From Phocicoccus pinnipedialis (GTDB lineage: Bacteria; Bacillota; Bacilli; Staphylococcales; Salinicoccaceae), in the NCBI RefSeq assembly GCF_903994035.1, contig NZ_CAJEWB010000005.1:62001-126000 (forward strand): DNA of 64,000 nucleotides, read 5' to 3'. Made by a program: the position numbers and the translations under genes. A model generated the notes under the pieces. That model was given only the letters and a program-made list of their open reading frames with translations. It was not told the DNA's origin and ran no database searches. How positions within the stretch are numbered: the first letter of the stretch is position 1; every line of letters starts with the position of its first letter. Shown one piece after another: positions 37,992 to 50,646 of the stretch.

Positions 37992-40514
37992 ATGTCTGAA
38001 AGACTTGGAACAGAACAAATAAATATTAGTAAGACGATGAAATCATCTTTCCTTAGCTATGCGATGAGCGTCATCGTTTCTCGTGCATTACCAGATGTAC
38101 GTGACGGTTTGAAACCTGTTCACCGTCGTATTTTATACGGAATGTACGACAATGGTATGACAAATGATAAACCATTTAAAAAATCTGCACGTATTGTTGG
38201 GGATGTAATGGGTAAATTCCACCCTCATGGTGACTCATCTATCTATGATGCGATGGTTAGACTCGCCCAAGACTTCTCAACGCGCTATCCACTCGTTCAC
38301 GGACAGGGTAACTTCGGTTCGATGGATGGAGACGGAGCAGCAGCAATGCGTTACACAGAAGCGAAGATGTCAAAAATTGCAATGGAACTCATGAGAGATA
38401 TCAATAAAGATACGATTGATTTCATGCCAAACTATGATGAGAATGAACGAGAACCGGCCGTATTGCCTGCCCACTTCCCTAACCTATTAGTGAATGGTAC
38501 CTCAGGTATCGCGGTTGGTATGGCAACAAACATTCCACCACACAACTTAGTCGAAGCAATTGACGGTGTGCTTGAAGTGTCTAGAAATCCAGATGTTTCT
38601 ATCATGGAACTCATGAATATTATTACAGGACCAGACTTCCCAACAGCAGGGTATATCATGGGCAAATCTGGAATTCGTAAAGCATATGAAACAGGTCGCG
38701 GTTCAATCATCATGCGTGCAAAATGTGAAATTGAAGAAATGAAAAATGGTCGTGAACGTATTGTTGTTTCTGAAATTCCATATCAGTTAAACAAAGCACG
38801 TCTTGTTGAAAAAATCGCAGAACTTGCGAGAGATAAAAAGATTGATGGTATTACGGACTTACGTGACGAAACGTCACTTAAAGAAGGCGTAAAAATTATC
38901 ATCGAAATCAGAAGAGATCACAATGCGAATGTTGTTCTGAACAACTTGTATAAACAAACACCGTTACAAATGACGTTCGGTGTGAATATGTTGGCACTTG
39001 TTAACGGTGAACCACAGGTTCTTAATCTTAAACAAATGCTTGTGCATTATTTAGACCATCAAAAAGAGGTCGTGACGAGACGTACACGTTTTGATTTAAA
39101 ACGTGCCCAAGACCGTGCGCATATCTTAGAAGGTCTGATGATAGCGCTCGACAATATCGATGCGATTATTGCGTTAATTCGAGCATCACAAACAGATGAA
39201 GAAGCGAAGAATGGATTGATGGAGAAATTCAATCTCTCTGAGAAACAATCTCAAGCAATTCTAGATATGAGACTCCGTCGCTTAACAGGACTTGAGCGCG
39301 ATAAGATCCAAGCGGAATATGATGAACTTATGAATAGAATTCGTGAGTTGAAAGAGATTTTAGAATCTGAAGATAAACTTCTAGAACTCATTCGTGAGGA
39401 ACTTATTGAAATACGTGACAAGTATGGTGACGAAAGACGTACAGAAATACTTGCGGGTGTGATTCATGACATTGAGGACGAGGATTTAATCCCAGAAGAA
39501 CAAATTGTTGTGACACTTTCTCATGGTAACTACATCAAACGTTTACCATCAGACACATATCGTGCACAGCGTCGTGGAGGTCGTGGCATCCAAGGTATGA
39601 ACACACAACAAGATGACTTCGTGTCACAAATTGTGACGATGTCGACGCATGATTATCTGCTATTCTTCACAAATAAAGGTCGCGTATTCAGACTGAAAGG
39701 ATACGAGGTACCAGAATTATCACGTCAGTCAAAAGGAATTCCAATCATTAATATGATTGAAATCGACAAGGACGAAATGATTACAACAATGTTATCTGTG
39801 AAAGATAAAAAAGACGAAATCGACGAACACTACTTACTCTTTGCGACTAAGAACGGTATTGTGAAACGTACGTCACTCACTGAATTTAATCGTATTAATA
39901 AAAACGGTAAGATTGCAATTACGTTTAAAGATGAAGATGAATTGCTTGCGGTTAGATTAACAGACGGCAGTCAAGAAGTAGTTATCGGTTCTAAAGATGG
40001 TTCACTGATTCGCTTTGATGAAAATGAAGTACGATCGATGGGACGTACAGCTGCGGGCGTGAAAGGTATCCGCTTACGTGAAGGCGACGAAGTAGTTGGA
40101 CTCGACGTGCTGACGGTAGGGCAAAATATTCTTGTTGTAACAGACAAAGGATATGGTAAACAAACACATGAAGCGGACTATAGACAAACACGTCGTGGTG
40201 GTTTAGGTGTGAAGACAATCAACCTAAACGAACGAAATGGACGACTAGAAGCGATTGCTGCAGTAAATGGTGATGAAGATATTATGGTCGTAACAGACGG
40301 TGGCGTTATTATCCGATTTGCGATCGAGGATGTATCAACATTAGGACGCGCGACACAAGGCGTTAGACTCATGCGCTTAGATGACGATCACGGCGTCGCA
40401 ACCGTTGCGGTAGTTAAAAATATAGATGCAGAAATTGAAGAAGCAGAAGATGATATTGAAGACCTCACAGAATTAACTTTAAAAGATGAAAATATGCTCG
40501 ACTCAGAAGAGTAA
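37992..40514 (+). CDS. gyrA: DNA gyrase subunit A
   Basis: An 840-residue type II topoisomerase subunit. The quinolone-determining region reads [16 protein letters not shown]82 and D86 correspond to Escherichia coli S83 and D87 and are unmutated in type. The catalytic Tyr is in [10 protein letters not shown], and the GyrA-box [11 protein letters not shown] and six beta-pinwheel repeats follow. The tail is acidic ([13 protein letters not shown]). AGGAGG precedes the ATG. It is followed by a strong terminator. Confidence 0.98.
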   Translation: MSERLGTEQINISKTMKSSFLSYAMSVIVSRALPDVRDGLKPVHRRILYGMYDNGMTNDKPFKKSARIVGDVMGKFHPHGDSSIYDAMVRLAQDFSTRYPLVHGQGNFGSMDGDGAAAMRYTEAKMSKIAMELMRDINKDTIDFMPNYDENEREPAVLPAHFPNLLVNGTSGIAVGMATNIPPHNLVEAIDGVLEVSRNPDVSIMELMNIITGPDFPTAGYIMGKSGIRKAYETGRGSIIMRAKCEIEEMKNGRERIVVSEIPYQLNKARLVEKIAELARDKKIDGITDLRDETSLKEGVKIIIEIRRDHNANVVLNNLYKQTPLQMTFGVNMLALVNGEPQVLNLKQMLVHYLDHQKEVVTRRTRFDLKRAQDRAHILEGLMIALDNIDAIIALIRASQTDEEAKNGLMEKFNLSEKQSQAILDMRLRRLTGLERDKIQAEYDELMNRIRELKEILESEDKLLELIREELIEIRDKYGDERRTEILAGVIHDIEDEDLIPEEQIVVTLSHGNYIKRLPSDTYRAQRRGGRGIQGMNTQQDDFVSQIVTMSTHDYLLFFTNKGRVFRLKGYEVPELSRQSKGIPIINMIEIDKDEMITTMLSVKDKKDEIDEHYLLFATKNGIVKRTSLTEFNRINKNGKIAITFKDEDELLAVRLTDGSQEVVIGSKDGSLIRFDENEVRSMGRTAAGVKGIRLREGDEVVGLDVLTVGQNILVVTDKGYGKQTHEADYRQTRRGGLGVKTINLNERNGRLEAIAAVNGDEDIMVVTDGGVIIRFAIEDVSTLGRATQGVRLMRLDDDHGVATVAVVKNIDAEIEEAEDDIEDLTELTLKDENMLDSEE

Positions 40515-40521
40515 ATGAAAT

Positions 40522-40557
40522 GCACGACACGATAAAAATTCCGTGTCGTGCTTTTTT
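40522..40557 (+). terminator. Terminator after gyrA
   Basis: GCACGACACG pairs with CGTGTCGTGC across a 10-nt loop, followed by six T residues. Confidence 0.93.
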
Positions 40558-40657
40558 GGAGTAGAAATTGGGTGTGCGATTAGCAGTTGCAAGTATTCCA
40601 TCATTAATTATGGTTTTAGTACATTTGTGATAGGATTATGTTTTTATCTCTAAACAA

Positions 40658-40686
40658 TTGCGAACAATTTATGAAAAAGCTATACT
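40658..40686 (+). promoter_or_regulatory. hut operon promoter
   Basis: TTGCGA (40658-40663) and TATACT (40681-40686) are 17 bp apart, about 35 bp before the hutP ATG. I see no convincing cre site close to it. Confidence 0.7.
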
Positions 40687-40720
40687 TATGATAGTTAATA
40701 GACGTTAGTTGAGGGTTAAA

Positions 40721-41158
40721 ATGAGTAAAAATCTTAGATTCGGTAAGTTTGCGAGCCTTGTTGCGCTCACGGATGAAGATACGGCACGTAGTTTAATGCC
40801 GGAGTTTAAAAATTTTCGTGTCATCACTGGTAAGGTGGGCACGATGGATTTAAAAAAGGTCATTGCGTCTGTTGAAACAGCTGCGAAACGTGAGGGACTC
40901 ATCAATGGTGATTTCTATAGAGAAACACATGCGCTCTACCACGCGATTGTTGAGGCGATTCAAGGGGTGACGCGGGGTGATCTCGCGGTTGGAGATATCA
41001 TGCGTACAGTCGGACTTGAGTTTTCGATTATTCGCGGTGAACCTTATGCTGAGGACAGCGAAGGTGAATGGCTTGCAGTATGCTTCTACGGTACGATTGG
41101 AGCGCCGATTCGTGGAAAAGAACACGAGGCTTTAGGTCTTGGCATTAACCACATTTAA
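40721..41158 (+). CDS. hutP: HutP, RNA-binding antiterminator of the hut operon
   Basis: A 145-residue HutP. It keeps the L-histidine/Mg-binding segment YRETHALYHAIVEAIQGVTRG (H70 and H74, equal to B. subtilis H73 and H77) and the C-terminal YGTIGAPIRGKEHEALGLGINHI. HutP hexamers with histidine and Mg bind UAG-type triplets and melt a terminator before hutH. The ATG at 40721 is preferred over a TTG at 40709, with GAGG six bases upstream. The expected RNA site lies directly downstream at 41174-41190. Confidence 0.93.
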   Translation: MSKNLRFGKFASLVALTDEDTARSLMPEFKNFRVITGKVGTMDLKKVIASVETAAKREGLINGDFYRETHALYHAIVEAIQGVTRGDLAVGDIMRTVGLEFSIIRGEPYAEDSEGEWLAVCFYGTIGAPIRGKEHEALGLGINHI

Positions 41159-41173
41159 ATAAATTATTTGTCA

Positions 41174-41227
41174 TAGACATTAGTTATTAGGGACATAAAT
41201 ATCAAAGGGATATTTATGTCTTTTTTT
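41174..41227 (+). promoter_or_regulatory. HutP-responsive antitermination site and terminator
   Basis: Three TAG triplets at 41174, 41181 and 41188 are separated by exactly 4 nt each, the NAG-N4-NAG-N4-NAG pattern bound by one face of the HutP hexamer. One base later the terminator begins: GACATAAATATC (41192-41203) pairs with GATATTTATGTC (41209-41220) across 5 nt, then seven T residues. HutP with histidine should allow read-through into hutH. Confidence 0.85.
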
Positions 41228-41247
41228 GTACAAAAAGGAGGAACACC

Positions 41248-42735
41248 ATGTCAGTTTTAAAACTAGACGGTAATCATTTAACAATCGAAGATATCAAAGA
41301 TTTCCTGGGAAATTCAGACTCTACAGTCGAAATCACAGAAGATGCGTATGCACGTGTACGGGCATCTCGTGCAGTCGTAGAAAGTATTATTAAAAATAAA
41401 AAGACGATTTATGGAATTACAACAGGTTTTGGTCTCTTCTGTAACGTGCTTATTACTGAAGAAAAAACAGCTCAACTTCAGACAAATTTAATTCGCTCAC
41501 ATGCAGTTGGTGTAGGTCGTCCGTTCAAAGAAGAAGTTGCGTTACTTATGATGGTTTTCAGATTAAACACAATGTTAAAAGGACATTCAGGAGTCCGTGA
41601 GGAACTCGTTAACCAATTGAAGACATACATTAACAAGCGCATCATTCCGGTTGTTCCAGAACAAGGATCACTCGGTGCTTCGGGTGATCTTGCCCCACTT
41701 TCTCATATGGCACTCACGCTAATTGGTGAAGGTGAAGTATTTAAAGACGGAATTGCCGTAGATACTAAAGAACTATTAAATGAACTTCAAGTCGCACCAA
41801 TCTCACTGGAAGCAAAAGAAGGACTCGCGCTCATCAATGGTACGCAACCAATGACCGCACAAGGTGTTGTTAACTATATCGAAGCGGAAAAGCTCATGGA
41901 AGATAGCTTGTGGATTGCGTCACTCACACACCAAGGACTGCGCGGTATTACGGATGCATTCGATCATAAAATACATGAGTCACGCGGCTATAAAGAGTCT
42001 GTGTATGTGGCCGAAAAAATGCTCGATTATTTAGAAGGCTCGAAGCTTACAACTCGTCAAGGTGAACTCCGTGTCCAAGACGCGTACTCACTTCGCTGTA
42101 TTCCACAAGTACACGGTGCGAGCTTCCAAACACTTACCTATGTTAAAGAGAAACTAGAAATCGAAATGAATGCCGCAAACGATAACCCGCTCATCTTTAG
42201 TGAAGCGGAAGTGTATTCGGGCGGTAACTTCCACGGTCAACCAATCGCGATTGCGATGGACCTACTTAAAATTGGTGTGGCAGAGATTGCTAATATTTCA
42301 GAACGTCGTATCGAACGTTTAGTGAATCCGCAATTAAACGAAGACCTGCCAGCATTCTTAAGTCCAGAAGACGGATTCCAAAGTGGCGCGATGATTCTTC
42401 AGTACATGGCAGCAGCGCTTGTATCCGAAAACAAAACATTAGCACATCCAGCATCTGTGGACTCAATTCCTTCATCAGCAAACCAGGAAGACCACGTATC
42501 AATGGGAACAATCGGTTCTAGGCATGCCCGGGATATCATCGACAATGTACGCAACGTACTTGCGACAGAGCTTTTCATTGCAATGAGTGCCGTTGAAATT
42601 CGTGGTGTGGACAAACTCTCACCAAAAACAAAAGAGAAATTCAACCAATATCGCCAAGTCGCAGACTTTTTAGATCATGACAGACAATTCAGCATTGATA
42701 TACAAAATCTATCAACAGCATTAAGAAGTATTTAA
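41248..42735 (+). CDS. hutH: Histidine ammonia-lyase
   Basis: A 495-residue enzyme that deaminates histidine to urocanate. The Ala-Ser-Gly triad that forms the MIO cofactor is in [15 protein letters not shown] near residue 143. Other family blocks are [28 protein letters not shown] and [12 protein letters not shown]. It starts after the HutP-controlled terminator with AAGGAGG. Confidence 0.97.
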   Translation: MSVLKLDGNHLTIEDIKDFLGNSDSTVEITEDAYARVRASRAVVESIIKNKKTIYGITTGFGLFCNVLITEEKTAQLQTNLIRSHAVGVGRPFKEEVALLMMVFRLNTMLKGHSGVREELVNQLKTYINKRIIPVVPEQGSLGASGDLAPLSHMALTLIGEGEVFKDGIAVDTKELLNELQVAPISLEAKEGLALINGTQPMTAQGVVNYIEAEKLMEDSLWIASLTHQGLRGITDAFDHKIHESRGYKESVYVAEKMLDYLEGSKLTTRQGELRVQDAYSLRCIPQVHGASFQTLTYVKEKLEIEMNAANDNPLIFSEAEVYSGGNFHGQPIAIAMDLLKIGVAEIANISERRIERLVNPQLNEDLPAFLSPEDGFQSGAMILQYMAAALVSENKTLAHPASVDSIPSSANQEDHVSMGTIGSRHARDIIDNVRNVLATELFIAMSAVEIRGVDKLSPKTKEKFNQYRQVADFLDHDRQFSIDIQNLSTALRSI

Positions 42736-42748
42736 GGAGGAAGAACAA

Positions 42749-44401
42749 ATGGCTAGAAAAATAGTGGCAAAAAAAGGCTTAGAACTTGAATGTAAAGGTT
42801 GGGAACAAGAAGCAGCACTCCGCATGCTATACAATAACTTAGATCCAGAAGTTGCTGAACATCCAGAAGCGCTCGTCGTCTACGGTGGTATCGGTAAAGC
42901 AGCACGTAACTGGCCAGCATTTGAAGCAATCGAGAGAACACTAAGAGAATTAGAAGATGATGAAACAATGCTGATTCAATCTGGTAAACCGGTTGCTGTA
43001 TTCAAAACGCACGAAGAAGCACCACGTGTCCTTTTATCTAACTCAGTACTCGTACCAAAGTGGGCAACATGGGATCATTTCCACGAGCTCGATAAAAAAG
43101 GACTGATGATGTATGGACAAATGACGGCGGGTTCATGGATTTATATCGGTTCTCAAGGGATTGTGCAAGGCACTTATGAGACGTTCGCAGAACTCGCCGA
43201 GCAAAATTATGAGGGTTCATTAAAAGGGACAATTACGTTAACGGCAGGCCTTGGTGGTATGGGTGGCGCACAACCGTTAGCGGTCACTATGAACGGCGGG
43301 GTTGCACTATGTGTTGAAATCGATGAGACTAGAATTGATAAACGAATTGAGACGCGTTATTGTGACATTAAATGCACAGATTTAGATGAAGCATTAGAAA
43401 AAGCACAAGAAGCAAAAGACAAAGGTGAAGCACTCTCGATTGGATTACTCGGGAATGCTGCTGAAATCCATCACGAAATTTTACGTCGTGGATTCCCAAT
43501 CGATATCGTCACAGACCAAACATCAGCGCACGACCCGTTAAACGGTTACATTCCTGAAGGGTATGGACTAGAGCCCGCTTCGAAGTTACGTAAAGAAGAT
43601 CCCAAAGCATATGTTAAACTTTCCACTGCCTCTATGACAAAACATGTTGATGCAATGCTGAAGTTCAAAGACAGAGGGGCAATCGTATTCGACTATGGTA
43701 ACAACATTCGCCAAGTGGCGTTTGATAATGGTTTGAAGAATGCATTTGATTTCCCAGGATTTGTTCCTGCATACATTCGCCCACTTTTCTGTGAAGGTAA
43801 AGGACCATTCCGCTTTGTGGCGTTATCGGGAGATCCAACAGACATTGCTGCTGCTGATAAAAAAATGCGTGAACTCTTCCCGGATAACGATAAGTTGATT
43901 CGCTGGTTAGACATGGCAGAAGAAAAAATTACATTCCAAGGATTACCAGCACGTATCGCTTGGCTTGGATACGGCGAACGTGCAAAAATGGGACTCGCGT
44001 TAAATGAAATGGTTAGAACAGGAGAAATCTCAGCACCAATCGTTATAGGACGTGACCATTTAGACTCAGGTTCAGTCGCATCCCCTAACCGTGAAACAGA
44101 ATCAATGAAAGACGGTTCAGACGCAGTCGGAGACTGGGCGATTCTAAACGCACTTGTAAATACTGCAGCAGGTGGCTCATGGATTTCAGTTCACCACGGT
44201 GGAGGTGTCGGAATGGGCTACTCATTACACGCTGGAATGGTGGTTGTAGCAGATGGTACAGACCGTGCCGCACGTAGACTAGAGCGCGTACTGACGACAG
44301 ATCCGGGTATGGGCGTTGTACGTCACGTTGATGCAGGATACGATATCGCGATTGAGACAGCGAAAAAGAACAAAATTAACATACCTATGATGGAGGACTA
44401 A
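42749..44401 (+). CDS. hutU: Urocanate hydratase
   Basis: A 550-residue urocanase, converting urocanate to imidazolonepropionate with tightly bound NAD. Diagnostic blocks: [62 protein letters not shown] and [22 protein letters not shown] near the C-terminus. It follows hutH by 13 bp with AAGGAGG. Confidence 0.97.
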   Translation: MARKIVAKKGLELECKGWEQEAALRMLYNNLDPEVAEHPEALVVYGGIGKAARNWPAFEAIERTLRELEDDETMLIQSGKPVAVFKTHEEAPRVLLSNSVLVPKWATWDHFHELDKKGLMMYGQMTAGSWIYIGSQGIVQGTYETFAELAEQNYEGSLKGTITLTAGLGGMGGAQPLAVTMNGGVALCVEIDETRIDKRIETRYCDIKCTDLDEALEKAQEAKDKGEALSIGLLGNAAEIHHEILRRGFPIDIVTDQTSAHDPLNGYIPEGYGLEPASKLRKEDPKAYVKLSTASMTKHVDAMLKFKDRGAIVFDYGNNIRQVAFDNGLKNAFDFPGFVPAYIRPLFCEGKGPFRFVALSGDPTDIAAADKKMRELFPDNDKLIRWLDMAEEKITFQGLPARIAWLGYGERAKMGLALNEMVRTGEISAPIVIGRDHLDSGSVASPNRETESMKDGSDAVGDWAILNALVNTAAGGSWISVHHGGGVGMGYSLHAGMVVVADGTDRAARRLERVLTTDPGMGVVRHVDAGYDIAIETAKKNKINIPMMED

Positions 44402-44404
44402 TTC

Positions 44405-45637
44405 ATGAATGATTTAATCATAAAAAATATCGGCCAACTATTACTACCTAAAAAAATGGATCGTCCGTTAAAAGGAAGTGAGATGGACGCGCTTGAGATT
44501 GTAGCAGATGGAATGGTTGTCATCAAAGACAGTAAGATTGTGTATCGTGGAAAAGAAACAGACAAATACGAAGCAACAGAAACAATCGATGCTGAAGGCA
44601 AAGTAGTCTCCCCTGCTCTGGTTGAAGCCCACACGCACACAGTGCACGGTGGTTCACGTGAACACGAAATGGCACTGAAAGTTCAAGGTGTCGACTACTT
44701 AAAAATCTTAGAGCAAGGTGGTGGTATCTTAAGCTCCGTGAAAAGTACGCAGGAAGCGACATTCGATGAACTCTATAAAAAAGCGGAGAAAAATATCATA
44801 CGTATGATTCAACACGGTGTCCTCACAATCGAGGCAAAAAGTGGTTATGGTCTAGATAAGGATACGGAAATCAAGCAATTAAAAGTGGCACATAAGCTTG
44901 AAGAAAACTACCCAGTTCAAATGAAGCATACATTCTTAGGACCACACGCAATTCCAAAAGGACGTGAATCGGAAGAGTTCTTAGATGAAATGATTGAACT
45001 TCTTGATGACGTAAAAGATTTAGCAGATTTTGCAGACATATTTACTGAAACAGGTGTATTTTCTGTAAATGAATCACGCAGATACATGGAAGAAGCACGT
45101 AAGCGTGGATTTAGAGTAAAAATACATGCGGATGAAATTGACCCACTCGGTGGTTTGGGTCTCGCGATTGAACAAGATGCAATCAGTGCAGATCATCTTG
45201 TTGCATCTGCTGAAGAAGATAAACAAGCACTTAAAGACAGCGACACGGTAGCAGTACTCTTACCAGGAACAACATTTTATCTTGGTAAGAACGAATATGC
45301 GGATGCACGTGGCATGATCGGGCATGGTGGAGCTGTTGCTCTTGCGACAGATTATAACCCAGGGTCAAACGTGACAGATAACTTACAGCTCATTATGACG
45401 ATTGCTGCATTAAAGCTCAAAATGACGCCTAATGAAATTTGGAACGCTGTAACAGTAAATGCCGCGAAAGCTATCGACAGTGATCGTGGAACCATGGAAG
45501 TTGGAGACGATGCAAATATTGTATTATGGGACGCTCCGAATCATGAGTATGTTTTATATCACTACGGTGTAAACCATGCAGAAAAAGTTATTGCGAATGG
45601 TAAAGTCGTATATGAAAGACCCGGACTTTTAAATTAA
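44405..45637 (+). CDS. hutI: Imidazolonepropionase
   Basis: A 410-residue amidohydrolase. Metal ligands are visible in [16 protein letters not shown] (HxH near 75-77), [12 protein letters not shown] and [12 protein letters not shown], with [10 protein letters not shown] supplying the late Asp. It yields formimino-glutamate. It follows hutU by 3 bp. The last pathway enzyme, hutG, is not in this operon. Confidence 0.96.
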   Translation: MNDLIIKNIGQLLLPKKMDRPLKGSEMDALEIVADGMVVIKDSKIVYRGKETDKYEATETIDAEGKVVSPALVEAHTHTVHGGSREHEMALKVQGVDYLKILEQGGGILSSVKSTQEATFDELYKKAEKNIIRMIQHGVLTIEAKSGYGLDKDTEIKQLKVAHKLEENYPVQMKHTFLGPHAIPKGRESEEFLDEMIELLDDVKDLADFADIFTETGVFSVNESRRYMEEARKRGFRVKIHADEIDPLGGLGLAIEQDAISADHLVASAEEDKQALKDSDTVAVLLPGTTFYLGKNEYADARGMIGHGGAVALATDYNPGSNVTDNLQLIMTIAALKLKMTPNEIWNAVTVNAAKAIDSDRGTMEVGDDANIVLWDAPNHEYVLYHYGVNHAEKVIANGKVVYERPGLLN

Positions 45638-45672
45638 GTTTGCCACGCTTAACTTTAAATTTTTAACAACTT

Positions 45673-45705
45673 GTAGTATATTAAGTGTAATCAAATATAT
45701 ACTAC
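45673..45705. repeat. Inverted repeat between hutI and the serS leader
   Basis: GTAGTATAT (45673-45681) and ATATACTAC (45697-45705) are perfect 9-bp inverted arms around 15 bp. No T-run follows, so it is not an evident terminator; it may be an operator or an mRNA 3' structure. Confidence 0.45.
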
Positions 45706-45734
45706 TTGTAAGATGCAGTAACAATTCCCCTACT

Positions 45735-45903
45735 TCAAAGAGAGACTATGGTGCTGGAAATAGTCAGTAGAGATTGTGAATTTCTATCTTGATAAACACG
45801 AGTAGACGGTCTTTCCGTTATGAAAATGAGAAACATCACAATAGTGATGTAATTAGGGTGGCAACACGTACAACCACGTCCCTTTTAGGGGCGTGGTTTT
45901 TTT
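45735..45903 (+). ncRNA. T-box riboswitch of serS
   Basis: The hallmark T-box AGGGTGGCAACACG is at 45855-45868. Its TGGC bulge would pair with GCCA, the end of a tRNA with discriminator G, as in tRNA-Ser. A stable CATCAC/GTGATG stem precedes it and a terminator (CCACGTCCC with GGGGCGTGG, then T7, 45873-45903) follows. Uncharged tRNA-Ser should favour the antiterminator. I did not assign the specifier codon with certainty; a TCT at 45783-45785 is a candidate. Confidence 0.88.
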
Positions 45904-45930
45904 GTTCTCATCGAACAAGTAGTAAAATAA

Positions 45931-47223
<1,293 letters not shown>

Positions 47224-47235
47224 TAATAATACTGA

Positions 47236-47267
47236 ATGCTCCTAATTCTTAGGAGCATATTTTTATA
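47236..47267 (+). terminator. Terminator after serS
   Basis: ATGCTCCTA pairs with TAGGAGCAT across 5 nt and is followed by ATTTTTATA. Confidence 0.8.
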
Positions 47268-47285
47268 AATTGAGGAGTGCTTGAA

Positions 47286-48209
47286 TTGAAATTAAATACC
47301 GACATCCAAGTATTATTAGCAGTACTCGTCGGATTTGTATGTTTTTTACTATTTGATTATACAATTATATTGGGACTCATTGCGTTTCCCTTTTTAATAT
47401 ATTTCTTAATGAAGATAAAAACCGAATCGATGATGCATCTTTGGATTACAACACTCATTTTAATTATAGTAGCGAGTGTGTTTTTCACAGTCTTTAGTTT
47501 CATGTTACTCATGATTGCATTCTTTGTCGCGATGTTCTTAGAACGCACAATTCGAGGTGGATACACACAGGAGAATGCGATTGTCTATACAGGATTTATG
47601 CTAGGACTCATGTTGCTATCCTTTATTATAATGCTTCAAGCAGTTGGCGAAATTCCGTCATTTGACGTGATTGCTGGAAGAGTCATCGACTGGTATTCAG
47701 GACAGTTGAAAGAAGTTGAAAAAATAGTTGGTGCAACAGAAATTGTTGATATGAAACTCATCAGTGCTTATATCAATCAATTTTTCATAACATTACCAGC
47801 ACAAATTTTAATTTTTGGATTTTTTATGTCACTTTACACTGTTTTAATGGTTCGAGTGTTGAACCCAATAGGTAGAGTATGGCAGAAGAGACATTTCATG
47901 TATTGGATCGTGCCACGATTTGTCGCACATTTATACTTCATTGGTTTACTCATATCGTTATTTATTGCACCAGAAGGTCCAGTGTTTAACGTCTTATCGA
48001 ATGTAATGTTATTATTAGAGTGGGCATTATTCGTGCATGGTGTTGCATTTACGTTTTATTTTGTTAAAAAGAAAAACATGCATACAGCAGTGGTTGTGCT
48101 ATTCTTCGTATTAGCGATTCTATTACGACCAATCACTATCTTTATTGGATTTATGGAATTGATTTTAAGAATTCGTTTAAGAATGGAACTCGATAATGGA
48201 AGGAAGTGA
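47286..48209 (+). CDS. yybS: YybS-like DUF2232 membrane protein
   Basis: About 307 residues, with roughly eight hydrophobic segments and little soluble sequence. It is the conserved gene before gdpP in Bacillus and Staphylococcus and shows the DUF2232 features (GGYTQENAIVYTGFMLGL in the middle, FMELILRIRLRMELDNG at the end). No function is known. A TTG at 47286 is preferred because GAGGAG (47272-47277) lies 8 nt before it; an in-frame GTG at 47277 overlaps that site. Confidence 0.88.
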   Translation: MKLNTDIQVLLAVLVGFVCFLLFDYTIILGLIAFPFLIYFLMKIKTESMMHLWITTLILIIVASVFFTVFSFMLLMIAFFVAMFLERTIRGGYTQENAIVYTGFMLGLMLLSFIIMLQAVGEIPSFDVIAGRVIDWYSGQLKEVEKIVGATEIVDMKLISAYINQFFITLPAQILIFGFFMSLYTVLMVRVLNPIGRVWQKRHFMYWIVPRFVAHLYFIGLLISLFIAPEGPVFNVLSNVMLLLEWALFVHGVAFTFYFVKKKNMHTAVVVLFFVLAILLRPITIFIGFMELILRIRLRMELDNGRK

Positions 48210-48214
48210 CCTGG

Positions 48215-50191
48215 ATGTTTAAAGTGCTAGATAAAAAGCTCATATTAATACCGTTTGCAATTATGTTACTTCATATCGTCATTTTGTGTACGTTTATTTT
48301 AGTAAATAACTTTAGTTTTGGGATACTGAGCTTTTTCGTAAGTACAATTATTCTAATACTTGTTTATATTTACGCTAATCGATGGCTCTCTTTAAGTGAA
48401 AACAATCTGCAATTACTTGCTAAAGATATTGCGACGGGTAAACAATATACTGTTGACGATTTGCCGTTTGGGTTAATCATTCTAAACGATGATGATGAAA
48501 TTATGTGGATGAACGAATACATGGAAAGCGTTGTGCCTGAGGAACTTTATAAAGAACCCATCAATGTGACGTTTCCAAATTTACTTACAACACTCCGTAC
48601 AAATAATTTAACATCGACGGAAGCTGTTTATAATGATAGATATTACAGTGTCTATCATGAAGAAGATATTAAAGCACTTCATTTTGTAGATATCACAAAA
48701 TTAAAAGAGCTTGAGAATAAAATTGAGAACGCACGTCCAGTCATCGGTATTCTATTCTTAGATAACTATGATGATGTAACTCAAAACATGACAGAAGCGC
48801 TGAAAAGTGAACTGAACAATATGATTACTACAGCAATCAACGAATGGGCTACGGAACATCATATCTATATCCGTCGTTTCTCAAACGACAGATTTATGAT
48901 TGTGATGAATACCGAAAGTCTGAAATCACTTGAAAAAACTAAGTTCGAATTACTCGATACTGTGCGTGATAACACACAAGAGATTGGCGCGCAAATTACC
49001 CTATCTATTGGTATTGGTGAAGGTTCAGCCGACTATACTGAAGTTGGTCAACTTGCACAGTCTGCCCTAGATTTATCCCTAGGACGTGGTGGAGACCAAG
49101 TAGCAATCAAAGCGGTGAACGGTGCAGCTCGCTTCTACGGTGGTAAGACTGATCCTATGGAGAAACGTACACGCGTGAAAGCACGTGTTATGGCACATGC
49201 GCTAAGAGATATTCTGAAAGAAGGAGATAACGTCATTATCATGGGCCATAAAAGCCCTGATGTTGACTCAATTGGTGCATCGATTGGTGTGGCGAAGATC
49301 GCAAGCTCAAATGATATCGATGCAAAGATTGTCCTAAATGAATCGGATCTTGATGATACACTGTCCCGTCTCATGAACGAAGTACGCGATCACGAAAGTC
49401 TATATAACCTCTTCATCAGCAGCGATGATGCGTGGGACATTATGACGCCGAATACAACGGTTGTAGTTGTAGATACGCACCGACCTTCTATGGTGTTAGA
49501 CGAAGACATTCTAAACAAAGCAACGCGTAAAGTCGTGATTGACCATCATAGACGTGCAGATGAAATGATTTCTAACCCGTTACTTGTTTACATGGAACCA
49601 TATGCATCAAGTGCATGTGAACTTGTTGCGGAGTTATTAGAATATCAGTACAAACAAAATAAAATGTCTCGTATCGAAGCTACAGTGATGTTAACAGGTA
49701 TTATTGTTGATACGAGAAACTACACGCTCCGTACAGGAAGTCGTACGTTTGACGCTGCGAGTTATCTACGGTCAAATGGTGCGGACCCAGTACTTGCCCA
49801 GAAATTCTTAAAAGATGATATCGACACCTTTATCGCACGTAGTGATTTAATTAAATCTGCAAATATCGATAAGCATGGTATTGCAATCGTTAAAGCAGAT
49901 CCTACGATGACGTATCACCCTGTGACTGTAGCACAAGCTGCTGACACACTACTCCAAATGGAAGGTGTACGTGCATCATTTGTTGTCGCAATACGTGAGG
50001 ATGAATCCATTGGTATTTCTGCCCGCTCGCTGGGTGAAGTGAATGTACAGATTATCATGGAAGCGCTTGGTGGTGGCGGGCACTTAACAAACGCTGCGAC
50101 AAGACGTACGGATCTTACAATAGATGAACTATATGATGAATTAGTAACAGAAATAGAAAACGCAAGAGATTCTAGGAGTGAAGATGAATGA
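48215..50191 (+). CDS. gdpP: Cyclic-di-AMP phosphodiesterase GdpP
   Basis: About 658 residues. Two N-terminal transmembrane helices (first 55 residues) are followed by a PAS domain (about 80-140), a degenerate GGDEF domain (ending [22 protein letters not shown]), then DHH and DHHA1 domains with [36 protein letters not shown] and the terminal [12 protein letters not shown]. It hydrolyses c-di-AMP, controlling osmolyte uptake and cell-wall stress and affecting beta-lactam tolerance in staphylococci. ATG at 48215 is preferred over an in-frame GTG at 48206; it overlaps rplI by ATGA. Confidence 0.96.
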   Translation: MFKVLDKKLILIPFAIMLLHIVILCTFILVNNFSFGILSFFVSTIILILVYIYANRWLSLSENNLQLLAKDIATGKQYTVDDLPFGLIILNDDDEIMWMNEYMESVVPEELYKEPINVTFPNLLTTLRTNNLTSTEAVYNDRYYSVYHEEDIKALHFVDITKLKELENKIENARPVIGILFLDNYDDVTQNMTEALKSELNNMITTAINEWATEHHIYIRRFSNDRFMIVMNTESLKSLEKTKFELLDTVRDNTQEIGAQITLSIGIGEGSADYTEVGQLAQSALDLSLGRGGDQVAIKAVNGAARFYGGKTDPMEKRTRVKARVMAHALRDILKEGDNVIIMGHKSPDVDSIGASIGVAKIASSNDIDAKIVLNESDLDDTLSRLMNEVRDHESLYNLFISSDDAWDIMTPNTTVVVVDTHRPSMVLDEDILNKATRKVVIDHHRRADEMISNPLLVYMEPYASSACELVAELLEYQYKQNKMSRIEATVMLTGIIVDTRNYTLRTGSRTFDAASYLRSNGADPVLAQKFLKDDIDTFIARSDLIKSANIDKHGIAIVKADPTMTYHPVTVAQAADTLLQMEGVRASFVVAIREDESIGISARSLGEVNVQIIMEALGGGGHLTNAATRRTDLTIDELYDELVTEIENARDSRSEDE

Positions 50192-50634
50192 AAGTAATTC
50201 TATTAAAAGATGTTAAAAATATTGGTAAACAAGGTGAAGTCAAAGAAGTCGCTTCAGGTTATGCGCATAACTTCTTATTTAAAAAGGGATTTGCTGAAGA
50301 GGCAAACGCTAAAAACTTAGCGAAACTCGAAGCCCAAAAAGAGAAAGCGAAAGAAGAAGCAGCGTCTGAATTAAAAGAGGCGCAAGAGTTGAAGAAAGAA
50401 CTCGATGGTTCAGAAGTTGAGATTGCAATGAAATCAGGAGACGACGGGCGCTTATTTGGTTCAGTGAGTTCTAAACAAGTAATCGAAGCGTATAAAGCAC
50501 AAAAGAACGTGACACTTGACCGTAGAAAACTCGATATGCCAGAGCCATTTAGATCTCTTGGATATCATAAAGTAAGTATCAAATTACATCCAGAAGTCAC
50601 TGCACAATTAAAAGTTCATGTTGTGGAACAGTAA
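50188..50634 (+). CDS. rplI: Ribosomal protein bL9
   Basis: A 148-residue two-lobed protein: [36 protein letters not shown], a long connecting helix rich in A, E and K (about 40-75), and the C-terminal lobe [15 protein letters not shown]...[18 protein letters not shown]. Its ATG overlaps the gdpP stop (ATGA). Confidence 0.97.
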   Translation: MKVILLKDVKNIGKQGEVKEVASGYAHNFLFKKGFAEEANAKNLAKLEAQKEKAKEEAASELKEAQELKKELDGSEVEIAMKSGDDGRLFGSVSSKQVIEAYKAQKNVTLDRRKLDMPEPFRSLGYHKVSIKLHPEVTAQLKVHVVEQ

Positions 50635-50646
50635 GGGTGTTTCATT

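Noticed and set aside
44650-44666. parS-like palindrome TTCACGTGAA in hutI
   Set aside because: The outer bases differ from parS (12 of 16), and the stretch encodes the metal-site segment HGGSREHE, so it is explained by coding.
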